Source of the DNA: Pedobacter steynii
GTDB taxonomy: Bacteria > Bacteroidota > Bacteroidia > Sphingobacteriales > Sphingobacteriaceae
Reading direction: 5' to 3'
Assembly (NCBI RefSeq): GCF_900103665.1
Contig: NZ_FNGY01000005.1
Span: 504,223-568,222, forward strand
Length of the DNA: 64,000 nt
A program made the position numbers and the translations under genes. The notes under the pieces are model-generated. The model ran no database searches. It saw only the letters and a list, made by a program, of their open reading frames with translations, and was not told the DNA's origin. This document shows, piece after piece, positions 1 to 7,532 of the stretch (the stretch's first letter is position 1; every line of letters starts with the position of its first letter).

Positions 1-1037
1 TTATTGTTGAAATCATCGTTTCCACCGGAAGCGGCAAAATCGTCAAAAGCCCTTTCAGTTACTTTAATGATGTTTTTGCTGATCAGTTCTGCGCCTTCTT
101 TTGCACCAACCTGAGCATCTTTAATCGGGCATTCCCATTCCATTACTGCCCATCCCTGGTAATCATATTGTGCCAATTTACTGAAAATGGTTTTAAAATC
201 CACCTGACCATCGCCTGGTGAGCGGTATCTTCCTGCACGGTTGGCCCAGCTTTGGTATCCACCAAAAGTTCCTTGTTTTCCTGTAGGGTTGAACTCAGAA
301 TCCTTCACATGGAAAGCTTTGATGCGCTCATGGTAGAAATCGATATATTGAATGTAGTCCAGTTGCTGTAATATAAAATGTGAGGGATCGTATAGCAAAC
401 AGGCACGGGGATGGTTGTTTACTTTTTCCAGGAACATCTCGTAAGTGATGCCATCGAAGAGATCTTCTCCGGGGTGAATCTCATAACATACATCCACACC
501 ACAGTTGTCGAACTCATTCAGAATCGGGGTCCACCTTTTGGCAAGCTCGGTAAAGGCAGCGTCTACCAAACCTTCCGGGCGTTGTGGCCAGGGGTGGAAC
601 ATGTGCCAAAGCAGGGAACCACTAAATGTAGCATGTGCATTTAGTCCCAGGTTTTGTGAAGCTTTCGCCGCATATTTTAATTGCTGAACTGCCCATTTGG
701 TGCGTTCAGCAGGGTTGTTCTTGTATTGATCAGGAGCAAATGCATCAAAAGCGAGATCATAAGCAGGGTTTACCGCAACCAGTTGTCCCTGAAGGTGGGT
801 AGAGAGTTCTGTAATCTCTAATCCATGTGACTGTACTTTACCTTTTAACTCATCCGCATAGGTTTTACTCTCTGCCGCCTTTTGAAGGTCGATAAAACGG
901 GAATCAAGTGTCGGCATCTGAATGCCTTTAAAACCTAATCCTGCCGCCCATTCACAAATGGCATCTAGGGAATTGAAAGGGGCTTCATCTCCAATAAACT
1001 GGGCAATAAAAACTCCGGGTCCTTTAATTGTTGTCAT
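1..1037 (-). CDS. Sugar phosphate isomerase/epimerase family protein (3' end cut by window edge)
   Basis: The minus-strand frame starts at ATG 1035-1037 (MTTIKGPGVFIAQF) and runs open to base 1, where the window ends before a stop; about 345 residues are visible, close to full length. The sequence reads as a xylose-isomerase-like TIM barrel of the sugar phosphate isomerase/epimerase (AP-endonuclease 2) family. Visible features are the N-terminal WAAGLGFKGIQMP strand, an internal EIHPGEDLFDG segment with likely metal ligands, DPSHF, HVKDSEF and a late MEWECPIKD segment. Such enzymes isomerise or epimerise sugars or sugar acids, and no substrate can be read from sequence. It lies 5 bp downstream of a Gfo/Idh/MocA oxidoreductase in the same direction, a common pairing in sugar and inositol catabolism, so co-transcription is very likely. 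The lack of a signal peptide suggests a cytoplasmic enzyme. Confidence 0.82.
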   Translation of the reverse strand, partial: MTTIKGPGVFIAQFIGDEAPFNSLDAICEWAAGLGFKGIQMPTLDSRFIDLQKAAESKTYADELKGKVQSHGLEITELSTHLQGQLVAVNPAYDLAFDAFAPDQYKNNPAERTKWAVQQLKYAAKASQNLGLNAHATFSGSLLWHMFHPWPQRPEGLVDAAFTELAKRWTPILNEFDNCGVDVCYEIHPGEDLFDGITYEMFLEKVNNHPRACLLYDPSHFILQQLDYIQYIDFYHERIKAFHVKDSEFNPTGKQGTFGGYQSWANRAGRYRSPGDGQVDFKTIFSKLAQYDYQGWAVMEWECPIKDAQVGAKEGAELISKNIIKVTERAFDDFAASGGNDDFNN

Positions 1038-1042
1038 GATGT

Positions 1043-2203
1043 TTATATGTTAAAATCAAACCACTTTTGATCAGAGGCTGAGGAAGCCACTACATTTTCA
1101 ATAAATGCCATTCCTCTTACACCATCTTCTACTTTAGGGAAGTCGAGCATTGCAGCAGTTGGTTCTTCACCTTTACTGATTGCTCCTATTGTTAACGCAA
1201 AGTTTCTGTAAATATTTGCAAAAGCTTCCAGGTAACCTTCCGGATGTCCTCCCGGAACACGGGTATTGTGTTTGGCAATGTCAGACAGGTAAGCCTGTCC
1301 AGCACGATAGATTTGTGCCGGCTGATCCAGCCATTTTACGATTAAGGTATTCGGTTCCATCTGGTGCCATTCCAGGCCTCCTTTTTCTCCGTAAATTTTG
1401 ATTTTTAGTGCATTTTCTTCTCCGGCAGCAATCTGCGAAGCAATCAGAACACCGTTGGCGCCATTGTCGAACTTCAACAATACGTTGCCATCGTCGTCTA
1501 ATCCACGACCAGGAACTACGATATTTAAATCTGCACAAAGTTTGGTGATCTTTAATCCGGAGATGTATTCTGCCAGTTGGGCAGCATGTGTACCGATATC
1601 TCCCATACAACCACTTTTACCGCTTTTCTTTGGGTCTGTACGCCAGGCGGCACCTGCGTTGCCTTCTCTTTCAGTCAACGTACTCAGCCATCCCTGTGGA
1701 TATTCGACCATTATTTTTCTAATGGCTCCGATTTTTCCTTCTTTCACCATTTCCCTGGCTTGTTTTACCATTGGATAACCTGAATAGGTATGGGTAAGAC
1801 AAAGGACCAGTCCTGTTTCTTCAACTTTTTGCTGCAGTTGTTTTGCCTCTTCCAGGGACAAGGCAATAGGTTTCTCGATTACGACATTAAAGCCATGGTC
1901 AAGCGCCATCATTGCAGGCGCAAAGTGAGCGAAATTAGGGGTCACGATGGTGACGAAGTCTATGCGTTTATCTGCGGGCAGCTGACTTTCTTTTTCGATC
2001 ATCTCCTGGTAATTCTCATAGATTCTGTCATCATCCAGGAAAAGTTCCTTTCCGGATTGTCTGCCTACTTCAGGATTTACACTTAAAGCTCCACAGCAAA
2101 ACTCAACCTGACCATCTATGTTTGCTGCAATGCGGTGAACGGCGCCGATAAATGCGTCTTTACCTCCACCGATCATACCCATTCTCATCTTTCTGTTGTT
2201 CAT
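1043..2203 (-). CDS. Gfo/Idh/MocA family NAD(P)-dependent oxidoreductase
   Basis: 386 residues starting at ATG 2201-2203. The N-terminus (MRMGMIGGGKDAFIG) is a Rossmann-fold dinucleotide site; the family EKP signature follows (VVIEKPIALSLEEAKQL, about residues 110-125), then the GDIGTHAAQLAEYI segment of the C-terminal alpha/beta domain with the conserved aspartate and histidine. Members reduce or oxidise sugars, inositols and keto-sugars using NAD(P). There is no Tat or Sec signal, so it is probably cytoplasmic. It is 5 bp upstream of the sugar isomerase and separated from the upstream GMC oxidoreductase by a terminator (2265-2299), so the two pairs are probably separate transcripts. Substrate unknown; family assignment firm. 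Confidence 0.9.
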   Translation of the reverse strand: MNNRKMRMGMIGGGKDAFIGAVHRIAANIDGQVEFCCGALSVNPEVGRQSGKELFLDDDRIYENYQEMIEKESQLPADKRIDFVTIVTPNFAHFAPAMMALDHGFNVVIEKPIALSLEEAKQLQQKVEETGLVLCLTHTYSGYPMVKQAREMVKEGKIGAIRKIMVEYPQGWLSTLTEREGNAGAAWRTDPKKSGKSGCMGDIGTHAAQLAEYISGLKITKLCADLNIVVPGRGLDDDGNVLLKFDNGANGVLIASQIAAGEENALKIKIYGEKGGLEWHQMEPNTLIVKWLDQPAQIYRAGQAYLSDIAKHNTRVPGGHPEGYLEAFANIYRNFALTIGAISKGEEPTAAMLDFPKVEDGVRGMAFIENVVASSASDQKWFDFNI

Positions 2204-2264
2204 CAGAATATTTTTTTTATTGTTTTTAATATACCTAAACCGACTTAGCGGGGGCTTAAATATA

Positions 2265-2299
2265 AAACCTGCATGCCAGTTTTACAAGCATGCAGGTTT
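2265..2299 (-). terminator. Rho-independent terminator after the GMC oxidoreductase
   Basis: A 12-bp perfect stem (2265-2276 with 2288-2299) around an 11-nt loop; read on the minus strand it is followed by a short T-rich stretch. It begins 5 bp past the GMC stop codon and lies ahead of the Gfo/Idh gene. Confidence 0.75.
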
Positions 2300-2303
2300 A
2301 GTT

Positions 2304-4007
2304 TTAAAGATTTCCTTTTTTAAGTTCATTAACTGCAAAATCACATGCTCTTGCGGTCAGCGCCATATAGGTTAATGATGGATTCTGACAAGCTGCAGAA
2401 GGCATACATGAACCGTCTGTTACGAATACGTTTTTCACTTCATGCATCTGGTTGAATTTATTCAACACAGAAGTTTTAGGATCATGTCCCATACGGGCGG
2501 TACCCATTTCATGGATGGCCATTCCCGGAGTAGAACCGTTATCATAAGTATGTACGTCTTTGATTCCTGCGGCTTCCAGCATTTCGGCAGCATCGTTCAT
2601 CATGTCTACGCGCATTTTTTGCTCGTTGTCTTTGAATTCACAATCAATTGCCAGAACTGGTTGTCCCCATTTGTCTTTTTTGCTTTTATCAATGTAAACG
2701 CGGTTTTCATGATATGGAAGAGATTCTCCGAAACCACCCAAGCCCATGTTCCATGCACCCGGAACGGTCATCTGGTCTTTGAAATCACCCCCAAAAGCAA
2801 GTTCTGCTACATCCGCATGCCAGTTTCCGCGACCTGCACCACCCTGGTATCCAAAGCCCCTTACATAATCACGTTTGTCGTTGCCAATGTTTCTGTATCT
2901 CGGAATATAGATTCCGTTTGCCCTTCTTCCGAAGGTGTATTTATCGTCAAAACCTTCTGCTCTTCCTGAAGCACCGCAACGGAAATGGTGGTCCATCAGG
3001 TTATGTCCCAATTCGCCGCTTCCATTACCTAATCCATTAGGGAAGATGTCTGAAGTAGAGTTTAGCAATAAGAAAGTAGAGCCTAAAGTTGATCCGTTAA
3101 CGAATACAATTTTGGCATAATACTCAATCGTTTCCTTAGTTTCGGAATCGATCACGACTACTCCTTTTGCTTTTTGTGTTTCTTTATCGTAGATGATGGT
3201 ATTTACCAGGGAGAAAGGACGAAGGGTTAAATTACCTGTCGCCACTGCTGCCGGAAGGGTAGAAGACTGGGTGCTGAAATAAGCGCCAAAAGGACATCCC
3301 CTGCTACACAGGTTACGGTATTGGCATTTACCCCTTCCGCCATGTTCCACCGTTAAATTTGCCGTACGGCCGATGGTCATGATTCTGGACTTTTTCCATT
3401 TGTCTTCAATTCTTTTCTTCACATCTTTTTCCACACAGTTCATCTCCATTGGTGGAAGGAACTGTCCGTCAGGGAAGTGAGGATAGTTTTCTGCCTGCCC
3501 GCTGATTCCTGCAAATTTCTCTACATAATCGTACCATGGGGCAATGTCTTTATATCTGATCGGCCAGTCTACACCGTGTCCGTCTTTTGCATTGTCTTCA
3601 AAATTCAGGTCACTCAAGCGGTAACTCTGACGGCCCCACATCAATGATTTACCACCTACATGGAAACCACGGTACCAGTCAAAACGTTTCACTTCTGTAT
3701 AAGGACAGTCGTGGTCATTTACCCAGAAGCTTTCATTGTATTCCTGATAAGGATAATCTCTGATCTGAACCGGATGGGTATCCTTTTGCGCTTCTGTTAA
3801 CCTTCCGCGGTGTTCGAATTCCCAAGGCTTTTTCATGGCCGTGGTATAGTCTTTTATGTGTTCAACGTTTCTTCCTCTTTCCAGAAGTAAAACTTTCAAA
3901 CCTTTTTCTGTCAATTCTTTTGCAGCCCAGCCGCCACTGATTCCTGATCCTACAACGATCGCATCATAAGTATTCTGCGCCGTTGCCTTTGTATTTAAAT
4001 TGCTCAT
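2304..4007 (-). CDS. GMC-family FAD-dependent oxidoreductase (gluconate/glucoside dehydrogenase large-subunit type)
   Basis: 567 residues, ATG 4005-4007. The FAD-binding G20-x-G22-x-x-G25 motif is near the N-terminus, the middle carries GGKSLMWGRQSYR, and the C-terminal GMC_oxred_C region has the catalytic-type HEMGTARMG and QNPSLTYMALTAR segments (His and Asn candidates). A cysteine group, CQYRNLCSRGCPFG (C-x5-C-x3-C), lies around residues 230-245; bacterial FAD glucose dehydrogenases are known to carry an iron-sulfur cluster in a comparable insert, so a cluster is possible but unproven here. No signal peptide of its own; partners of this type are carried out by a Tat-exported small subunit, and that subunit is encoded 20 bp upstream (4028-4687). 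Likely oxidises a sugar, sugar acid or glycoside at the membrane and passes electrons to a cytochrome or quinone. Confidence 0.9.
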   Translation of the reverse strand: MSNLNTKATAQNTYDAIVVGSGISGGWAAKELTEKGLKVLLLERGRNVEHIKDYTTAMKKPWEFEHRGRLTEAQKDTHPVQIRDYPYQEYNESFWVNDHDCPYTEVKRFDWYRGFHVGGKSLMWGRQSYRLSDLNFEDNAKDGHGVDWPIRYKDIAPWYDYVEKFAGISGQAENYPHFPDGQFLPPMEMNCVEKDVKKRIEDKWKKSRIMTIGRTANLTVEHGGRGKCQYRNLCSRGCPFGAYFSTQSSTLPAAVATGNLTLRPFSLVNTIIYDKETQKAKGVVVIDSETKETIEYYAKIVFVNGSTLGSTFLLLNSTSDIFPNGLGNGSGELGHNLMDHHFRCGASGRAEGFDDKYTFGRRANGIYIPRYRNIGNDKRDYVRGFGYQGGAGRGNWHADVAELAFGGDFKDQMTVPGAWNMGLGGFGESLPYHENRVYIDKSKKDKWGQPVLAIDCEFKDNEQKMRVDMMNDAAEMLEAAGIKDVHTYDNGSTPGMAIHEMGTARMGHDPKTSVLNKFNQMHEVKNVFVTDGSCMPSAACQNPSLTYMALTARACDFAVNELKKGNL

Positions 4008-4027
4008 TGTCTAATTTTATAAAAGAT

Positions 4028-4687
4028 TTATGCCCAAACTTTTTGACCTGGTTTTAAGTCCACACAGCCGTCATAACGGCCAGGGATTTCTACATAGGCC
4101 AAGGCCTTGGTAGCACCGATCTCTGAGGTGAAATAACCCAATAAGGTTAAATCCCTGATGATTGCAAAGAACTGAGGAGCCGTTTTAGGCTTGTCCTTAG
4201 GGGTCATTGCATTCCCGGGAGCTTCTTTTTCAGACTTTTTCTGAACAACATTTTCCTGTTGTTTCTCTAATGCATCTTTTTCCACCTTGCTTGCTGCAAT
4301 GGTTGCTTCACGAACTTTGTTTAAAAGTTCCTGACGCTGTGCTACAGAAATTTCAAGGAATGATTTTTTAAAGGTGTCTTTTGATTGTTTTTCCAGATCT
4401 TCAAGACCCTTGGTGAATGCTTTTTGAGCATCTGAAGGGTAGCAATCTTTGACCATCATGGCGATAAATGGTCCTACTCCAGCTTCTTTAGCCCCAGGTG
4501 TGCTTGTGGTTGGGATAATGATGTCTGCTACTTCGGTAATTAGTTTTTCCTGATCTGCGGAAAATAAACTACCGGCAGTTGATGTGGATGGTGAATTGCA
4601 ACTCTCTAAAAATACTCCGATCGTAGTTGCGGATAATGCTGCCCCCATTAAAAAGGCAACACTCTTCACTGCTTCTCTTCTGTCCAT
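4028..4687 (-). CDS. Gluconate 2-dehydrogenase subunit 3 family protein (Tat lipoprotein)
   Basis: 219 residues, ATG 4685-4687. The N-terminus MDRREAVKSVAFLMGAALS has the twin arginine followed by a hydrophobic run and ends in FLESC, so it looks like a Tat-exported lipoprotein with Cys about residue 30. The mature part has the family's LITEVADIIIPTTSTPGAKEAGV block, a Lys/Glu/Gln-rich spacer around residues 140-165, and a C-terminal ALAYVEIPGRYDGCVDL segment. Family members are small chaperone or export partners of GMC flavoprotein dehydrogenases. The GMC gene follows 20 bp downstream, so the two probably form one operon and one complex. No cytochrome c subunit is visible nearby. It is divergent from tdh. 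Confidence 0.88.
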   Translation of the reverse strand: MDRREAVKSVAFLMGAALSATTIGVFLESCNSPSTSTAGSLFSADQEKLITEVADIIIPTTSTPGAKEAGVGPFIAMMVKDCYPSDAQKAFTKGLEDLEKQSKDTFKKSFLEISVAQRQELLNKVREATIAASKVEKDALEKQQENVVQKKSEKEAPGNAMTPKDKPKTAPQFFAIIRDLTLLGYFTSEIGATKALAYVEIPGRYDGCVDLKPGQKVWA

Positions 4688-4920
4688 ATTAGGCGGTTTA
4701 GGTGTTTATATGTGGTTATAAGTGTGTTTTGTTTTGTAATAATAAGCAAAAATTAACAGTTAGTGTTATAAATACACAGTATTTATAAATATATAATGTT
4801 TTTGTTACTTAATCAATTTCCTGTGCAATTCTTTGGAGGGATCGAAGGGAGGGAGAAAGGAATTATCAGGGAGATGCATGATAAATCATAAACATTTTAT
4901 ATAGGTTTGTTACGTTTTTT

Positions 4921-4928
4921 TAACTTTG
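4921..4928 (+). promoter_or_regulatory. -7 element of tdh promoter
   Basis: TAACTTTG matches the Bacteroidota -7 consensus TAnnTTTG and ends 18 bp before the tdh ATG. No good -33 TTTG is seen at the usual 19-21 bp spacing. Confidence 0.5.
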
Positions 4929-4946
4929 TCAAAATCCAAATAATTC

Positions 4947-5897
4947 ATGATTGAGAAAATATTAGTATTGGGCTCTAACGGTCAGATCGGCACTGAACTT
5001 GTAACCGCCTTACGTAAGAGCTATGGTGAGAGTAATGTAGTGGCCTGTGACATTCGCAGACCTGATTATGACATCAAGAACTCAGGACCATTTGAGTTTG
5101 TGAACGTGCTTGAAAAAGACATTCTGAACAACATTTTTCAGAAGTATAAGCCTACACAGGTTTATTTGCTGGCGGCATTGTTGTCGGCCACAGGGGAACA
5201 GAATCCTAAACTGGCCTGGGACCTGAACATGAATGGTTTGCTTAATATTTTAGATCTGGCCATCACTTATAAAACGGCTAAGGTATACTGGCCAAGTTCA
5301 ATTGCAGTATTTGGGCCAAACTCGCCTAAAGATGCAACACCTCAGTATTGTGTGATGGATCCGAATACGGTGTATGGAATCAGTAAACTGGCTGGCGAAC
5401 GCTGGTGTGAATATTATAACCAGAAATTTGGCCTGGATGTCCGCAGTATCCGTTATCCTGGATTGATCAGCTGGAAAGCTGCTCCGGGTGGAGGAACAAC
5501 AGATTACGCCATTCATATTTTCCATGATGCCTTAACCAAAGGAAGTTATGCTTCGTTCTTAAATGCGGAAACGGAATTGCCAATGATGTATATGGACGAT
5601 GCCATCCGTGGAACAATCCAGTTAATGGATGCAGAATCGAGTAAAATATCTATCCGTTCCAGTTATAATTTTGGTGGGGTAAGTTTTACACCGGAGGTTT
5701 TAGCAGCCGAAATCAGGAAACATATTCCGGATTTTACCTTAACTTACAAAGACAATGATCCACGTCAGGCGATCGCGAACAGCTGGCCGCGTTCTATCGA
5801 CGACAGCTTTGCTCAGAAAGACTGGGGGTGGAAACCGGAGTTTGACTTGTCGAAAATGACGGTAGATATGTTGAAAAACTTACAGAGTAATCATTAA
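4947..5897 (+). CDS. tdh: L-threonine 3-dehydrogenase, UDP-galactose-epimerase-like type
   Basis: 316 residues. It is an extended SDR: GSNGQIG (about residues 9-15) binds NAD, and the catalytic triad is visible as the WPSSIAVFG serine and the YGISK Tyr/Lys pair (about residue 145). Long stretches (SATGEQNPKLAWDLNMNGL, RYPGLISWK, GGGTTDYA) are hallmarks of the SDR-type threonine dehydrogenases known from Flavobacterium and Cupriavidus, distinct from the zinc enzyme of E. coli. It would oxidise L-threonine to 2-amino-3-ketobutyrate with NAD+. The next enzyme of that route, Kbl, is encoded in the same window at 32436-33623 but not in the same operon. It is followed by the YebC gene 28 bp downstream. 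Confidence 0.9.
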   Translation: MIEKILVLGSNGQIGTELVTALRKSYGESNVVACDIRRPDYDIKNSGPFEFVNVLEKDILNNIFQKYKPTQVYLLAALLSATGEQNPKLAWDLNMNGLLNILDLAITYKTAKVYWPSSIAVFGPNSPKDATPQYCVMDPNTVYGISKLAGERWCEYYNQKFGLDVRSIRYPGLISWKAAPGGGTTDYAIHIFHDALTKGSYASFLNAETELPMMYMDDAIRGTIQLMDAESSKISIRSSYNFGGVSFTPEVLAAEIRKHIPDFTLTYKDNDPRQAIANSWPRSIDDSFAQKDWGWKPEFDLSKMTVDMLKNLQSNH

Positions 5898-5925
5898 TAA
5901 GGGGGATCCTTAAATAAAATATACA

Positions 5926-6651
5926 ATGGGAAGAGCATTTGAATTTAGAAAAGAGCGAAAATTTAAGCGTTGGGCTAAAATGGCGGTTCAATTTACCAGG
6001 ATAGGTAAAGAGATTGTAATGGCCGTTAAAGATGGTGGTCCTTCACCAGATACAAACTCCCGCTTACGTACCGCGATCCAGAATTCGAAGGCAGTAAATA
6101 TGCCTAAGGATAGGGTGGATGCTGCCATTAAAAGAGCATCGAATAAGGATGAAAACGGTTATGAAGAGTTTGTTTACGAAGGTTATGCACAACATGGTGT
6201 AGCCATTCTGATCGAAACAGCTACAGATAATACCAACAGAACTGTGGCGAATGTGCGCAGTTACTTCAATAAAACAGGTGGTACTTTAGGTAAAACAGGA
6301 TCTCTGGATTTTATTTTCAGCCGCAAATCTATCTTTCGTTTCTTACCTGGAGAAAAAGACCTGGAAGAACTGGAATTTGAATTGATTGATGCCGGTTTAG
6401 AAGAATTGTACCTGGAAGCAGATGAAGAAGGAAACGACATTGCAGTAGTACAAACTGCTTTTGAAGACTTCGGAAAAATGCAGAAGGCTTTAGAAGATAC
6501 AGGTCTGGAAATGAAAAGTGCAAAATTAGAGCGCATCTCTCAGTCTACTACTCCTATTACAGAAGAGCAGGCAGTAGATGTATTTAAATTAATTGATAAA
6601 CTGGAAGAGGACGATGATGTTCAGGCTGTTTATCACAATATGGCAGACTAG
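5926..6651 (+). CDS. YebC/PmpR family DNA-binding regulator
   Basis: 241 residues, typical length. It starts with the family signature MGRAFEFRKERKFKRW, followed by a region equivalent to the usual FTRIGKEIVMAVKDGGPSPDTN and NMPKDRVDAAIKRA blocks, then the YEGYAQHGVAILIE and FNKTGGTLGKTGSL core of the three-domain fold. YebC proteins act as transcriptional regulators in some bacteria and have been linked to translation of proline-rich stretches in others; which applies here cannot be told. It sits 28 bp downstream of tdh. Its stop codon (6649-6651) abuts the stop of the convergent hydrolase gene. Confidence 0.93.
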   Translation: MGRAFEFRKERKFKRWAKMAVQFTRIGKEIVMAVKDGGPSPDTNSRLRTAIQNSKAVNMPKDRVDAAIKRASNKDENGYEEFVYEGYAQHGVAILIETATDNTNRTVANVRSYFNKTGGTLGKTGSLDFIFSRKSIFRFLPGEKDLEELEFELIDAGLEELYLEADEEGNDIAVVQTAFEDFGKMQKALEDTGLEMKSAKLERISQSTTPITEEQAVDVFKLIDKLEEDDDVQAVYHNMAD

Positions 6652-7443
6652 CTAACGCTGGTTCTGATTAGAAAATAACCAGGGCAATAGTTTGGGATCT
6701 GCAAATGCAGTGTCCCAACTGTTGTGATTGGCATTAGGATACAAAGTAAGCTTCGGTACCTTCCCTAAAACCTTAAGCTGATCCGCAATGATGGTAGAAT
6801 GAACTACCGGTACCACATCATCTTTCTCCCCATGAAAGATCCAGAGGGGAACATCTTTGTATTTCTGAACATTTGCTACGTTATCACCTCCGCAGATGGC
6901 AAAAGCTGCTGCAAAAAGTTTCTTTTTTCGTCTCAATAACTCATAAGTTCCCATTGCACCCATTGATAAACCCGCAATATATACGCGCTTTTGGTCTACA
7001 AAAGGTTTATCCAGGAAGTTATCAATCATGCCCAATAAGGCATGCATGGCCTTGGTTGGCTTTCCTCTTTTTTGAAAATTAAAGGAACGTTTGCCTTGTG
7101 GATCTGTACCGAATTCTACGTTTGCCCAAAAGCTATTTTCTGCACATTGTGGAAAAACGATAATGGCAGGGAACTGTTTACGGACGTCCTCTTTAAGGAA
7201 TAGTTTTGCACCATGTGTCAATTGCTTCTGATTGTCATTGCCTCTTTCTCCGCTTCCATGTAAAAAGAACAGGATGGGGTATTGTTTGGTAGCATCAAAA
7301 TTCTGAGGAAACAAGATGCGGTAGTAAATGCTGTCTTTTCCTTTAATAAAGCTTCCTTTATCAAATTTTTTCAAATCCTGGGCTTTAGTACCCATGCCAC
7401 AGATGAGCAGTAACATCGAAATAATTATTGTAGGGCGGTTCAT
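6652..7443 (-). CDS. Secreted alpha/beta hydrolase (esterase/peptidase-like)
   Basis: 263 residues beginning MNRPTIIISMLLLICGMGTKAQ, a Sec signal peptide. The mature part shows the alpha/beta-hydrolase pattern: ILFFLHGSGERGND for the oxyanion region, nucleophile elbow AGLSMGAMGT (Ser about residue 166), an Asp in WIFHGEKDDVVPV and a His in YPNANHNSWDTAF. This matches the periplasmic dienelactone-hydrolase/PHB-depolymerase-like group often annotated as carbohydrate esterases near utilisation loci. It is downstream of the GH3 gene but separated by a strong terminator, so it may have its own promoter. Substrate unknown. Confidence 0.82.
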   Translation of the reverse strand: MNRPTIIISMLLLICGMGTKAQDLKKFDKGSFIKGKDSIYYRILFPQNFDATKQYPILFFLHGSGERGNDNQKQLTHGAKLFLKEDVRKQFPAIIVFPQCAENSFWANVEFGTDPQGKRSFNFQKRGKPTKAMHALLGMIDNFLDKPFVDQKRVYIAGLSMGAMGTYELLRRKKKLFAAAFAICGGDNVANVQKYKDVPLWIFHGEKDDVVPVVHSTIIADQLKVLGKVPKLTLYPNANHNSWDTAFADPKLLPWLFSNQNQR

Positions 7444-7482
7444 TTCCCAAAATTAAACAATTTAAGAATCATTTAAAAAAAA

Positions 7483-7516
7483 TAAACCCTGACGGCATTT
7501 CTGCGGCCAGGGTTTA
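7483..7516 (-). terminator. Terminator of the polysaccharide utilisation operon
   Basis: On the minus strand a 9-bp stem (7508-7516 with 7483-7491), with weaker inner pairing, is followed by an uninterrupted run of eight T's. It lies 16 bp past the GH3 stop codon. Confidence 0.85.
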
Positions 7517-7532
7517 TATGGAGTAGAAAGAA

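Noticed and set aside
2442..2969. 175-codon plus-strand frame inside the GMC gene
   Set aside because: Fully antisense to a well-supported enzyme with catalytic motifs; no signal, promoter or domain of its own.
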